The position numbers and the translations under genes were made by a program. Source: Ifrita kowaldi (lineage: Eukaryota > Chordata > Aves > Passeriformes > Cinclosomatidae). From it: a DNA stretch of 64,000 nucleotides. The stretch covers positions 434,001 through 498,000 of the forward strand of contig VZRS01007545.1 in NCBI GenBank assembly GCA_013398055.1, read 5' to 3'. The notes beneath the pieces are model-generated. The model ran no database searches. It saw only the letters and a program-made list of their open reading frames with translations, and had not been told where the DNA came from. This document shows positions 50,643 through 63,700 of the stretch, in pieces. How positions within the stretch are numbered: position 1 is the stretch's first letter; each line of letters opens with the position of its first letter.

Positions 50643-52607
50643 ATTTGGGGTATCAGCTGATGTTCCCTTTAAATTTTTTTTTACCTTATAAGCTTTGTAA
50701 CATAATTTCACAGAAAATGCTGTCCCATCAAATGTTTCTTGAATTATCTATTTTCTTTTTAAAGACAATGTAGCCCTTTGTGCTTTGGGAAATTTCTGAC
50801 AATCTACCATTTTCAAAACTGATTTAATATTTCAAAATGGTGAAGCCTATAAAAGCTTTTTGCTTATTTTTACATAAAACAACTTTCTAAACAAACAAAA
50901 CAAAAACATTCTTTTTGCTGCTTGTAGTGTAAACCAAATGAAATATTACTACATTTTACTAACTTTTTTCTCAGCAGTAGTGACTTTTCCTAATATTGCT
51001 TGCAATTTCAAGCTTTTATAAGTTGAAGCAAGAGTTAGATGGCAAATGTGAATTTTTCTCCTGCGGGGTGGTTTTATAACAGGAATCTAGAACATATCAT
51101 TTTATTCAAACAATTTTTTATGTAATTCAAAGTTTTGTGTGTTTATAGATCTTCATACACTGAATAGCATTTTAGTTTCTGACAGAAATAAGCATATGTT
51201 GTGGGTACAGATTTTTTCCTGAAATATTTTCATAAAGGCATGGGTCAGTAAAATTTATTAATTTAGGAGAGAGAAAAAACACCAGTGTGCTGTGTTTGTT
51301 TGAAAGAAGTTTCCTGTAGCAGATTCTTTGTTCAAAATGTTTTCAAGAGAAGATGAATATTGCCCTGCTCACCCTATCATTATGTCTCTCTCCTTTTGAC
51401 TGCTAAAACATCTCTCCACAAAATCCAGAAACGCAAAAATTGTTCTTTAACATGTCACACTTGCTGAAACATCAGCCACACGACATGACCTTCTTTCTAG
51501 TCTTCTAAATAGTTTTTGTCATCCATCCTCTATGAGTCTTCTGCTTTTCAGAATAAGCTTTAAATTTTACAACTTGTCATAAAAATGACAAATAATTTGC
51601 CTTTGTACTGACAGTTATAGGAAGTACGAGATTCTAGACATCTGCATGATGGGATGAGAGCAAAGGATTAAATAATTTTTTATCACCTACCAGCAACCAG
51701 TCGCCTCTAGTGAAGAGCACACCTTCTTTACTCTTAAGGCACATACTCCTCACCTTATCTGAAGTTCTCAAGGTTTACCCATCTTTCTAACTTCATTAAA
51801 TGAGTGTTGTTGATTAGGACATGTATCTCAAAAGCAGAAGTAGTGATGGACATAAGTATCAAGCTAGAAAGCTTACACTGCTTGCAAGTGTTTTCCAACT
51901 CTCACCTTTCAAATATTAGGCACTTAAATATGTCCAGAGCTAGAAATAATCAGCTTCCTAGGTTACACTGTATATCCCAAGGTCTAAGATTTTTGTTCAC
52001 AAAGTTTTTTCAGTTCATCTGCCAACACACAATTAGTTAGAGCCAAACAGATATTCTGGTTGGTGTCGGTTTCTCAGTGTGATACATTAAGCTCACAGCT
52101 ATTCTCTGCATACAAATGCTGGTCCTTTTTACCTCTCTCTACATCTTATTATAGCCCTCATACATTCCTTCCTGATCTGAGTGCTGACTCTGAAACTCCA
52201 AGATTTGCACACAAGACCATTTCTGAACTGGTCTGAAATTTATGTTTCACTGTCCCTACATATGATGATGACATACATAGCAAGTTGTACTATTAAAAAT
52301 CAGTTTTCTTCTTGTGTCTCCATACCAGCTGGATTAATCATGCTCCCATCCTAAATGCATAAGCATTTCTATTCAGGCCAACCTTGGTTTGACCAAAACC
52401 ATGTAAACAATCATGTACTACTCTGAATCCTCTCTCTCAGTTTTAGTTTAGATCATTTGATGGAGATGAATAGATTGGACATTAAGCAGTCATAGTTTAT
52501 TTATTAGCAGTACCAAAATATATCTGGCTGCCAGACCATGTTAGCAGCTGCAGTCCAACTTGTCACCCTGTGAGTGGCTGTGACTGTGGGATTCATAAGC
52601 AAAGTAT
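50643..52607. other. Intronic sequence without recognised element
   Basis: AT-rich intron. Open frames are at most 78 codons. No recognised transposon, simple repeat of note or gene. Confidence 0.55.
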
Positions 52608-52690
52608 ATTGGGTCTAGCTGAGATGGAGTTAATTTTCGCCATAGCAGCCCCAAAAATCCTTCCAATGGCTTTGCTTATATTGTTGTTTG
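52608..52690 (+). mobile_element. Small LTR fragment, avian ERV type
   Basis: TTGGGTCTAGCTGAGATGG, GAGTTAATTTTCGCCATAGC and a degraded continuation (ATGGCTTTGCTTATATTG) resemble the first ~80 bp of a common avian LTR family, the same family as the longer piece at 60232. The terminal TGT and everything downstream are missing, and no duplication is visible. Confidence 0.42.
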
Positions 52691-54437
52691 TAATCACAGA
52701 TGGATTTACCATCTTGCTTAGCTGAGCAAGCCAACACATTTATACTTAATTTTTCTGCCCAGATTCCTCTTATGTGTAATTCTTGGTAGTGAAAGCTCCA
52801 GACAGATACAGTTGTGCTTCTTCAGGAATGCTTTCTGTGCGGCATTTCTTTTTCAGAGGATTCTTCTGCAGATTGCTAAAACCACAATGTAAATGGAGAG
52901 AAATTTGAAAGTTTAACCTTGCTTTTGCCAACCAGCTTGTGGTTCATATTGTAAACTGGGAGTCCACTAAGTCTGCCCAAGTAATGAGGCTGATCAGAGC
53001 ATTCTGCTGTCTTCTTAACATCCTTTCTGGTGCAGTCTGTGCTTGTGTCTTGTCTCATTTTCAATACACAAGTTTAGGGAATGTGAACATTTCCTGGAAG
53101 AGATCTGTGCATGCTCCCTCACCAATTTTGGAACTGTGGTTTCTGTGGTTTCCAGATTAAGATTACTTGACCATAATTTTCCCCAAAAGCATTCAGACTG
53201 AAAACATTCAATTTGCTATGTCAAAGAAATATGCACTCAAGGAAGAACTTCAAAGTGGGGGTTTGATTATATACATGCCAGATTTCTGCAAAACTAGATT
53301 AAACTAATCTATTGTCTTGTTTTCCTAAACACGCTTTCCTTTTGACTTGACAGGATTCATGACTTAACTGTAAAAGTTTCTGAATAATCAGGTGCTGGGA
53401 AGGGTAATCTAGGAGTGGAGAAAACAGGGAAAAAAAGACACATTTCACCTTCTCATAAAAATATTTAAAGTCACTGATAATACTCTAGGCGGTTGTGGGA
53501 GTAAAGCGGTTCTTTTAAAAAACAGCAAATGCTATGGTCATTTTGGTGCTTTCGGGGACACTAAACTGGAGCCATAAAGTTCTGAAGAGCCTATTAGCAT
53601 TACAGTTTATGCTGTGCATACGGATCAAGTCTCTGGGAAATGCAACACACAGAGACTTTGCAGAACATGGCCTTATCGAGGACAAGGGGAGTGAGCCCTG
53701 GAGGAAGCTGGTTGAGGAGGCCATTTGGGAAGGCCTGGCTTGCTGGTGGGTGCTGGGAAACCTGTATGAGGTTGACTAAGGGACCTGAGTTGTGGCATCA
53801 AGGAAACCAGAGCAGATGAGGCCCCTGTCCTTTTTCAGTGTCCACTCCCACACGTCAGCTAATGAAATTGCAGGTGGTGCTTGAATGCCTCTCTTCACCA
53901 GCTCATCCTAACCAACCGCACTGCCATCCACTGTGAGGGAAAGAGAATTTTCAGATTATTCTTTGTTGATAATAATAAAATGATGCATTTTAATATTGAA
54001 AGTTGTCATTTGGGAAAATTATTCTTTTCTGTGCTTTGCTTAAGTCACTAATTTACACCATCAGGCTGATAACTTTTAAACTAATTGTGGTACTTAATTA
54101 TCCAGTATTTTATGGAATGGAAAAAGTCTGCAAACATTGCATGCACACAGCAGGTTGCCTGTGAAGAAACAAATTTGCATTTATGAGTGTTAAAGCTTAG
54201 CAATTTTAAAACTTAGTGTTTCATGTTCCTAAAAATAAGTGCATGTGAACTAGATGCAGTCTTTTCAGTGCTGTCATTGCACATTTGTTTCTATTTATAT
54301 ATTAAAAAGGACAAACTTTTTGTCAGTAGCAAAATTTTTAGAAATATGTCTATCTTCCTTCAGTTTATTTCATTTCATATTTTTGTGACTGCTCATAGTT
54401 AACAAGTTAACAGGATTTTGGAAGTTGATATTAAAAC

Positions 54438-54487
54438 TTTCTTCCTTTCTTCCTTTCTTCCTTTCTTCCTTTCTTCCTTTCTTTCTT
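54438..54487 (+). repeat. Octanucleotide pyrimidine array (TTTCTTCC)n
   Basis: Five perfect TTTCTTCC units (54438-54477) followed by TTTCTTTCTT. It is pure pyrimidine on the + strand, so triplex (H-DNA) folding and length polymorphism are both plausible. The - strand frame of repeated ERKKGRK residues here is an artefact of the array. Confidence 0.92.
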
Positions 54488-57400
54488 GATTTGATATGTT
54501 AATTTACTCCTATAGCAGAACTGTGGCCAAAAACAAAGCAGGGAACCATATATCACTTCGGTTGTTGGAGATTTTCTATTCATTTCTGATGAAACAAAAT
54601 AGATTATTCCTACTTCCTCTTGAGCATTATATAATTTCTTTCTTTTTTTCTTTTTAGTCAGCATTTACTTATATTGTGGAGAAAAGAAACAAAGGTGACC
54701 CTCAGTATTGAAGCTGAGTAACTTGCATGCGAATCCTGAGAAATCAATTTTACAAATGCCTTCATTTTTTATAAATGCCTTTAAAAAACATTTAAAATGA
54801 GAGAACTGTTCCTTAACGGTATATTTTTTAAAAGAATAAAAACAATTCCAACAAATAGTTTAATAATTTTTAGATAAAGGATTGAAAATTAAAGGAAGGA
54901 GAATATAAAATAATAGAAAGATAGAAATTTTCACTGAATATGTTTCTCCCAACTGAAATAATTTCTTTTCTTTGAAATACCCTATTAAATACTTTTAGTC
55001 AGTGATGATCACAGCTTAAATCAATTAAATAAGCTGTCAAGTGTGAAATGTGCCTCTGAAGTGACATCTTTTAACAGTCTCTTTCAGCTTGTCATGGTTA
55101 GGATATTTACTTACTTTTAGGAAAGAGACCCTTTTTGTTACTAGCCATGAATAGAACTGGATTTTAGTATTATTGTGCATTATTAATAGCAACATTTTCT
55201 GAATTCTGTAGAAAAGAAATGAACTTGCAGAGATTATTTTATCACTAGTAGTGATACTGGGCAAGTTAAAAAGAAACCTGATTAATTCTTAATGCATTGA
55301 AGTTTCAGGTGTGTATGACTTGAGAAATGAATTCTGAAAATATTTCCTTCTCATTCCTGTTTGCAGACATCATACGCCATGGTATCAAAAATTACGGGGG
55401 AAATCTGAATGCTTGAATATTATCTCTCAGTGTATTGGAAAACTTGAAACATCTGTCATAGCCTGTTTAAAAATGAAATTCAGCAGCAGGTTCAAGCATA
55501 GGTACAGAGCCATGTACATGGAATTAATTTCTTATAAGCATTGGTTCCACAGGAAAACACATGAGTGGGTAAAAAAATAATTAATGAAAAGCCAGGTAGT
55601 TTTATGATAGAAACTGTCCATGAGAGATGCTCAAGGTCATAGGACAAAAGTCACTAGAAGTCATGGAGAAACAGATGGCTAAACCCAACTGAACACAAAT
55701 GGATTTCTCATCTAGAGAATTCTTGCTTGTGTTGGTGGAGCAAAGATGACATTCTGTGAATTTAGGACTATCCTGGTCTTCTAATAGTCATGCAGTCAGC
55801 TACAGTTTATGAGCACTAACCTCATTCCTTGACCCATGAGCGCTCAGTAGACAGTACTGAGCATTACCTGTTGTAAGCATGACTGTACAACTAAAGCGTA
55901 GAGCATATATTTTGCTAACATTGTGATTTGTTTGTAAAGTCTCATTTCAGTCACACTTCATTTTTCTTCACCTTGGCTCTGTGCAGGAACAATATGTTTC
56001 ATGTTGAACTTTTTTACCTTTTGGTGACAGATCTTGACTACTAAAAAACCTGAAACATTTCTAACTACTCATAAAATGGAAGTGATCACTTCTGTTCCCC
56101 TTTTATTCTGCTGTTTTGAGGTAGCCTTGTGTTGATCCATTAATGTAAATCTTCAAAGTTAATGTCACAATCAGTTTCCTAACTACCTTCAATAAAAGTT
56201 CAAACAAGTTACAAGTCCTTTGTCATTGGGTCCTACGGAGGAGCAATATCTAGTTTATGTTACCTTTTTCTGATTTTTGCCAAGCTTGAAACATATAAAC
56301 ATTTTAATAACATTCCATTTACTTTTCTCTGACTTTTTTCAGGTAGCTGAAGGTCTGCTTAAATATGCTTTTGAATCCTGTCTTCAGAAAATACATTATT
56401 TGGTTTCTTAATTTTAGTTTATAATTTCTTAAAAGGGATTTCAAATGTATAATCTTACTTCATGTAAATTGCAATTATACCCATAAGATACCATTTAGTT
56501 ACAAATTTTGGGAGTAGTTTTTTTTTTTTCCACAAAGCATCACGAAGAGCACTAATCAGCCACTGCACTGGGATCCCTATGGATCTCTCAGAATTCATTT
56601 ATGGTTGGGGCATAAGAGATTAAGATATGTGATGTCCTCTGAAAAAAATAAAATCTTTCCTTCCCTTGATATACTTTTCGAATCCAATTGTCTTCTTCTA
56701 AAACGACCCACAAAAAGAAAAAACGGGGGAGGGGGTGAAGAAAAAGTTAAATGGGTTTATCAGTCATAAATGACACTTCTTTTTTTCTCAAGTGAAGAAT
56801 CCCTTTTCAGTTAACATACAGGGAAAATTTATTATCCTTAGATGAGTAAATGCACACAAAGGCTGAACAAAAAACTTAAATCCCTTACCCTTGAAGAGAA
56901 ATTATTTTCATGTACAGTATTAAGAAATGGTTTTGATACTGAGAAGAATTAGATACATGGGTGTTTCACTCCTTTTAATACTTCCCTTGGCATATATTAG
57001 TCATGCATTATTTGAATGTCGTTTTATCTTGAGAAATTGCAAAGAAGTAATTAATATCTCTATTAAAGAAATTAGTAGCTATTGCATGAGAATTCTTCCA
57101 AAGCAGTCCCTAGTTTTACCTGTGTGTTTCAACTGGGGTATGAAATAACTACAGTTTAAAACTGGGTCTCCTAAACTGTCTCTTGAAACAATCCAAACCT
57201 GTTTTTAACCTAGTTATAAATCACTTCTCAACTGGAAATACGTAAGAACAAAATACATAGGTTTTATGGATCAGATTATTTTCTAGTATGATTTAAGCAC
57301 TTCAGGCCTTCTTCTGAGGTCAAGGAGAATTATTTTGGATGAAATGACAGATTCAATATGCATATTTTTGGGTTGTCCCATGCTGGTTAATTCAATAGCT

Positions 57401-57939
57401 GAGCTGTTAATGAAGAACTGCTTTGAATAGAAATAAAGTAATAGATGATTAAATTATGTATAACTCTTGCCTTTTTCCTGGTTCAATTTAGAAGTAAGAA
57501 TTGAATTCAGGCTTAATTAAGAAATCAAGTCAGCTTCAAACCCAAAGAGTTACTGTGAATTTAACTAGAAATCTAATAAGCACCATTTCAACCTATTCAT
57601 TTAAATTCTTTTTTTTTTTTATTTGTAGTTGTTGTTACTGTTGGGTTTGATTATTGAAAATATGGGGGAAGAGGTTATTAGGAAAAATAGTTGAATTTAC
57701 TATTAAACTTATCTTACCTCCATGATTATTGTGACGTTTACTTTAAAACCTGTGTGTTTACATATGAGATTTTTTAAATATATACATCTCAATATTATTA
57801 GCAAAGGTTATTAGGCATGACTACCTCCATTCTATAGGGGGAGAATGTTATTATAAAATGATATCAGAACCACACATACAATCTTATGCAGAGGCTTCAG
57901 TTCACTGGGTTTATCTCCTGTTCTCTAAAGGGAGTGCTG

Positions 57940-57959
57940 TTTGTGTTGTACAACACAAA
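57940..57959. repeat. Perfect 20-bp palindrome
   Basis: TTTGTGTTGT is followed directly by its reverse complement ACAACACAAA, with no spacer. The symmetry stops at both ends. It could serve as a dimeric protein-binding site or simply be a chance palindrome. Confidence 0.85.
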
Positions 57960-60231
57960 GTGCGGTCTACCTAATGGTACAGCTTTAAACTGCTGTGTTT
58001 TGATGTTTTGTTTATGCTCTACGTAATTACATACCATGAAATATCACTTTATAGATAAACAGTAGCATATAATAGAGAGTAAATTATGGAGAACCAAATG
58101 TGGCTTGCTCTTGATTGATACAATTAGACAGAATCACTACATATATTCATATAAAAGAAAAATTAGACTTATAAAAATCAATATTTTTGACTGAGCCTGG
58201 AAAAATTCATTTAACAATACATGCTTATTGATTTCATGCAGAGGAATTTCACTGCAACAATATGCAATCCAAAAATAAGAAACCAGATTTTTGATTTTTC
58301 TTTAGAACCCTGTGTTATTTCTGTTTTTCTACAAACTGAAGACTGTCTGCTGCTTTTTGCATTTCAAAATAATACATTTTTTTTAAAATAGTATTTCAAA
58401 ACACCTGTGTTCTTTACCTGAGTTGTTAACATAACACATCTGTCTTTTGAAACAAAGTATTTATTTCAAACTGTACAATTGGAAAGGTAAAAGGAAAACA
58501 TCAGTGAAATGTCTAAACTCTTACAAGATTGCTGCAGTTTCAAAAGTCTCAACAATTAAAATAACACTAAAAAAAGTAACTCACAAATCTTATGTTTAGA
58601 TAATTCTTACTTTAAATATTTCTTTGGCATATAAAGTTGAATAGCAAGGTTATTGTTGTCAACTTATTTATCGCAATTTCAAGGACTGGTGAATGCATGA
58701 GAAGTACAAAATTAGCTAATTAATTTCAATCACTAAACTCTGTTCCTCTCGTTTCCTGTAATAGAATGCTTGAGTCTCTAAAGCAACTGTTATTATCGTA
58801 CTTATGTTGATTTTTTTTCTTTACAATTTATTTTATACATATATGAACCTGGCCAGCATATTACTGTTTCTCATTTACAGAACAATTACATTTTTATGGC
58901 TATTTCAAACATTTTTTTTTCTAATAGAGATACACTTGTAATAAAAAATTCGGTATAAATGGTAAAAAGTGGTCCGTATTCTAGTTACCAAAGTATTATA
59001 AATTATGAGATTCATCTATATAGTCTTTTTTGGCAAAAATGGATAAAACCACTTAAAATTGCAGAAATATTGCATCTGATCAAAACAGGGTTCCATAGGG
59101 CACTATAAAAGATACCAGTATATTCAAATGATGATTTCTCTTTTATATCAAGTATAGAATATATTATGGACTGAGATGAGCACATAACTAAATATGACAT
59201 TGATATTTTTACTCCTAGAACAGTGATTATTGTCATAACTTAATTGTCTCTTCATTCATGACTTCTGTAATTTCTCCCTCTATCCTTAAGATTTGCCATG
59301 CATTTTAAGTTAATCCCAGAATCTTATAAAATAAAGTGAATGCAACTGGTGATCAGTAGAAAGACTAGTGTTGATCCTTAGAATTGCAGAACAGTATGTT
59401 CTGCCACCATATTAGGAAACCAAATAAGTGTGTGATTTTTGCATATCATCTAAAGGTGATTATGCTGGCCTTATTTAATTCCTCAGGAAATCAATAGGAA
59501 GGTAGAAAGAGGTAAGGTGAGATATTCCATTTACTTTAGCATTTTGAGAACAAGAGCTTAGTAAGGAAAAGGAACAATTATGAGGTATAAAAATCTTGTC
59601 AAAATTCTAAATTTGGTTCTTATCATAAAATATTCTTAAGAAATGTCTGGTCACTGGAATATTTTTCTCATCTCCCAGTTTTTCTGTATAAGCTATTTTG
59701 GTATGCTAGCTTCAAAGTGTGGGATGTAATTATTTTTTTTCCATTGTAACTTGACATCTCAGCTACTGCAGAATTTCTTGCTTCACACTCTTTCCTCCTC
59801 CATCTCCTGAATTTTTATTTTCTTCCTTCTTTTCTTCTTGTCACTTTGTCTCATCCTCTGATGGCCTCTGTCAGCCTTAATCACAAACTTAACTTTCTTC
59901 TCATCCATTTTTCATTTCCCTCTCCCTCATTAACTTGAGGGAAACTTGTGTATATATGTTCTCTTAGCAATTCATTTTCTGCTTTTACATATGCACAGAC
60001 TCAGCACCAGCAATTTCCACATATCACAGATCTTGGTTTTTTCAGTTCATTTGGCCCCAAATGCCACAAATTCAGGGAGGTTCGGTTACTTACATGTGGT
60101 TTAGGTACATCAATTCAATTCTTGCCATAAAGAAGTCTGTATGTGTGGCTGAGTCTGTAGGAATAAACAGACTCAAAATATGTGGTCAGGTAGAGAGGCG
60201 ATTTTGGGTCTCTTGAGGTCACTTGCTCTCC

Positions 60232-60722
60232 TGGGTTCAGCTGGGATCCAGTAGCTGGTGCTGTGTTTTGGATTTAGGATAAGAACAGTGCTGATAACAC
60301 TGATGTTTTAGTCGTTGCTGAGCAAGGCTGACATGGATGCAAGGACTTCCTGCTTTTTTCCTACTTCCTTCAGCTTTTCCTACTGCCCTGCCAGCAAAGA
60401 GACCAGGGGCGTACAAGATGCTGGGAGGGGACACAGCTGGGTCAGCTGATCTCAACTGACCAAAGGGATATCTCAAACCATGTGGCACTGTGCTGAACAT
60501 GCTGAACAGTAAAACTGAGGCCAGTTGGTCTGGGGGTGGCAGCCTCCTGTTTGGGGATGGGCTGGGCTGGGCATCCGGCAGCGGGTGATGAGCAATTGCA
60601 TTGTGCATCACTTTTATATTCTTCTATCATTATTACTTTTATTTTCCTTTCCTTCTTCTGTCTAATGAAGCTTTTTTTATCTTGACCCATGGCTTTTACC
60701 TTTTATTTTTTCTCTCCTCCAA
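60232..60722 (+). mobile_element. Partial LTR of an avian endogenous retrovirus
   Basis: This piece has the order of a well-known avian LTR: TGGGTTCAGCTGGGAT, GTGCTGTGTTTTGGATTTAG, GATAACACTGATGTTTTAGT, AAGATGCTGGGAGGGGACAC, CCAAAGGGATATCTCAAACC, GTGATGAGCAATTGCATTGT and ATTGTGCATCACTT, then a TTATT/TTTCC-rich tail and TATCTTGACCC. Relative to the family I remember, it lacks the first bases, an internal piece near 60247, the TATA-box area and the 3' end. No internal viral genes or target duplication are visible. The - strand frames of 124 and 82 codons are GC-driven. It is sense to CSMD1. Confidence 0.78.
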
Positions 60723-63700
60723 TCTTTTACATTAACACAATCTCCTTTGCACATGATATCAGGGGAAAAAAGAGCTCTAAAAGATCTGTGCAAATGTCAA
60801 AATATTTAGACCAGGAAAAAAACAAACCACAAACAAAACCCAAACAGAAAAAGAAAACAGAAGTAAAAGAGAAAAAAGACAAAAAAAGCCCCTAAATTGC
60901 AACAAAAACCAACAACAAAAGAAAAGGCAAAACCACCAAAACAAACAAAAAACCACAAAAAACCCCCAGGTAGAAACTAATACCCTGGGCATTCAGAGGA
61001 AAGATTCCTGCTTATAGGAGTATTTAGAGTTAGTAGGCTAGTATCGCCCTATTATTAAGTCATCTCCTGGCTTAATTGTCTTTTCCGAGCAACGGGAGGC
61101 TGAACATCAACAAATGATTTTGGCATCTCTCCCTTTTTTTTATCCTTCGACTCCTGGTGCATTGGTAAAAAGTAGAAGAAATATGACATATGATGTCTTT
61201 TCTATGTATTTGTAGGGACTGGTCAAGTGAACAACTCGCTATTGAATTCATTACTCATATTTCACCTTGAACATCCTAATATATCTGAAAATTTGTATAA
61301 TTTTGTCTTCCTTAGTCTTGAATGAAGGATGAAATTTCTGAATGATGTTGATGAAGAAGTGAAAATCTGTATGAAAATGTTTATCACTGCCCACAGCATT
61401 CTGTGACATGCGGTGTCAATATTGAAAGAAAGGACGATGACTATTGGGTTACTGCTAAGAGACAAAATTCATCAAGTACTATTTTAGAAGGCTGTGGGGT
61501 TTTTACTTCTTCTTTTTTCCTTGAAAATGTACATATTCTTGTCCACATAATGTAGTACACCTGTAAGAATTTTTCAACTATTCAGCAGCTAGCTCTATTT
61601 CCAAGAAATCACAGACATCCTTATAGTGAGATGTCTTGCAACTTTAGAATTTGTCTTGTCTTATCTCTAAAGTTACAGTAAAAAAAAAAAGTAAAAAGAA
61701 AAAAGGAATAAAAAATAAAGCTCTAGAGCATGTCATAGGTGTCAAAATGTCTTGGACACCTTTTCCAAATAGTCATTGCAATGGAACTGTTACTGTGGTT
61801 GGACCCCTGAGTTATAAGCCAATCCAGCTGTGACTTTCAGTACAAAAGTAGCAGTAATACTGTTCTCTTTTTCTCCCTAAGGGAAGAAAAAGGGAAAGTG
61901 AATGTCTGATGTTATCCTTTGTTCTGGGCAGACATGGACTTTTGAGATGCTCCTCCCGGCATGAAATACTATTTAATTCTCAGGGAGGGAACCAAACTGG
62001 TGTACAGAAAGACAGATTGTGGTAACCTGTAATCTGATGAAAGTATTGCTGTATTTAGCTGCAAAATGAAGGAAGACTCCCTAAAAGAGGATGGAAAATA
62101 ATTCTTTTCCATAATTCCCTAGGTAAAGTAGCTATGTTTAGATTAGCAAGGAATGTGGCATAGTAGAAGCATAGTTCTAGCCCAGTCCTGTGAGCTGATG
62201 GAAATGCTGTTTTGTGGGTGGAACATGTTCAGTGCCTTCACAGGGCTCATCTTCCAGTTCCGTTTTGCCTGAAAGCAATATAGCAGCTCATTGAGTCCTC
62301 CCTGCCGTGTCGAATCCAAGCCTGGTGAGTGTAAATGATCAGATTTGCTTCAGAAGGACATTTCTGATCCAAGCTGAAACATTAATATAGACACGCACCT
62401 GTATATCACTTAAATACGTTGGGTGGCAAGCTTAATCCCTCAAAAAAATGTAACTCCTCAAGGTGTGCCCAGTTCAACTCTGTAAGTCACAGTCACAGGA
62501 TACAAGGGATCCCAAAATCCTACCAGGTTCAAAAACTCTACATACAAATTCATGGAAGGAAAATGTATTAGATACAAAAAAATAGAAAGACATTACTTCT
62601 AGATGCAAATATTCTGGAGAAACAAATGACTGGAAGAGTTAAACATTGAAGTTCTACTTTCAGTTTGTCCTGCTCTTGAACTGCTTTCTAGTTACCTGCA
62701 GTTGATCACTCTCAGAAACTGATGGGCAAGGTGTGACCTGGTACAAAAAGCCTCATGTTGATTAACCCCCTCCATAATCTTACACAGCACACAAGACACA
62801 GGCAAAAGTCCAGAAACACCCAGAAAGGTGTAGTGGTTTGGTTCAAAATATCTATTTGCATACTTGCATTGAGCATACTTGCACAGTCATTATTTTCAAT
62901 TTGTCCTTTGGAGATAAATGTCCACATCCACTAATGAGTTACAGAGCCTAAGCTTCTGTCTTGGGAATGCAGGTGCTTGAAGACAGGGATAAATGTAATT
63001 CAGGTGGTAGTCTTTAAAGACAATAAATACAATGTTTTTCTGTGTAGAACTTTATTGCTGTATGTTAGCAGAGACAGCAATAATTAAAATCTGCATTTAA
63101 TTCTTAAGTATTTTTGTGATACTAGAGCACACTTGTGTCTTTTGTTTTCAAGTTTCACTACCAATGTAGGGTTTTGATTTGTAAATGTTGAAGTCTCCTA
63201 CAATACCTGACAATAAATTTATGAATAATAGCTGATGCTAAAGACTACTTCCCTCCCATAAAGTCAGCTTATTTACTTGAAACTCCTGAAGGTCCAACTA
63301 CTCCATCTGGATATTAACTTACAAATATTATGCTTGAAAATGTCCACATCCCAAAGTGCCAAAAAAAAAAAAGCAAAATTTTTCTCAGGAAATCTGTAAA
63401 AATCCTGACAGCTGTAGAGTGCACTTGAGGATATGCCAGACTTAGAAGATTCCTTAGGAATTAGGCATATTCAGTCCAATTTAGGTGTCAATTGGGGAAT
63501 TTTAAGACAAAAATCTCGAATAACATGGAATAATTAATATTTAATGACGATGGGAAGTTCTACTGAAAATTACACATTGGATGTCCCAAGTTCCTTTATA
63601 TCAATTATCTATAAATAGAACAACTATTAATAGAATGGATTTAATGGTAATCATCTGTACTTTACTGTACTGAGAGTTAAATATTTTTAAACTATCAAGC

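Larger units (their letters stand above)
52691..60231. other. Intronic sequence with simple repeats
   Basis: AT-rich intron. It contains a GC-richer patch at about 53540-53940 (81-codon frame, not recognised), the pyrimidine octamer array at 54438-54487, a strong acceptor-like tract ending at 56342, a G-rich spot at 56724-56738 and the 20-bp palindrome at 57940-57959. No gene or transposon is recognised. Confidence 0.5.

Noticed and set aside
53515..53945. GC-richer patch with an 81-codon + strand frame
   Set aside because: No recognisable protein, no transposon ends and no duplication. It may be an old repeat, but I cannot support any call.
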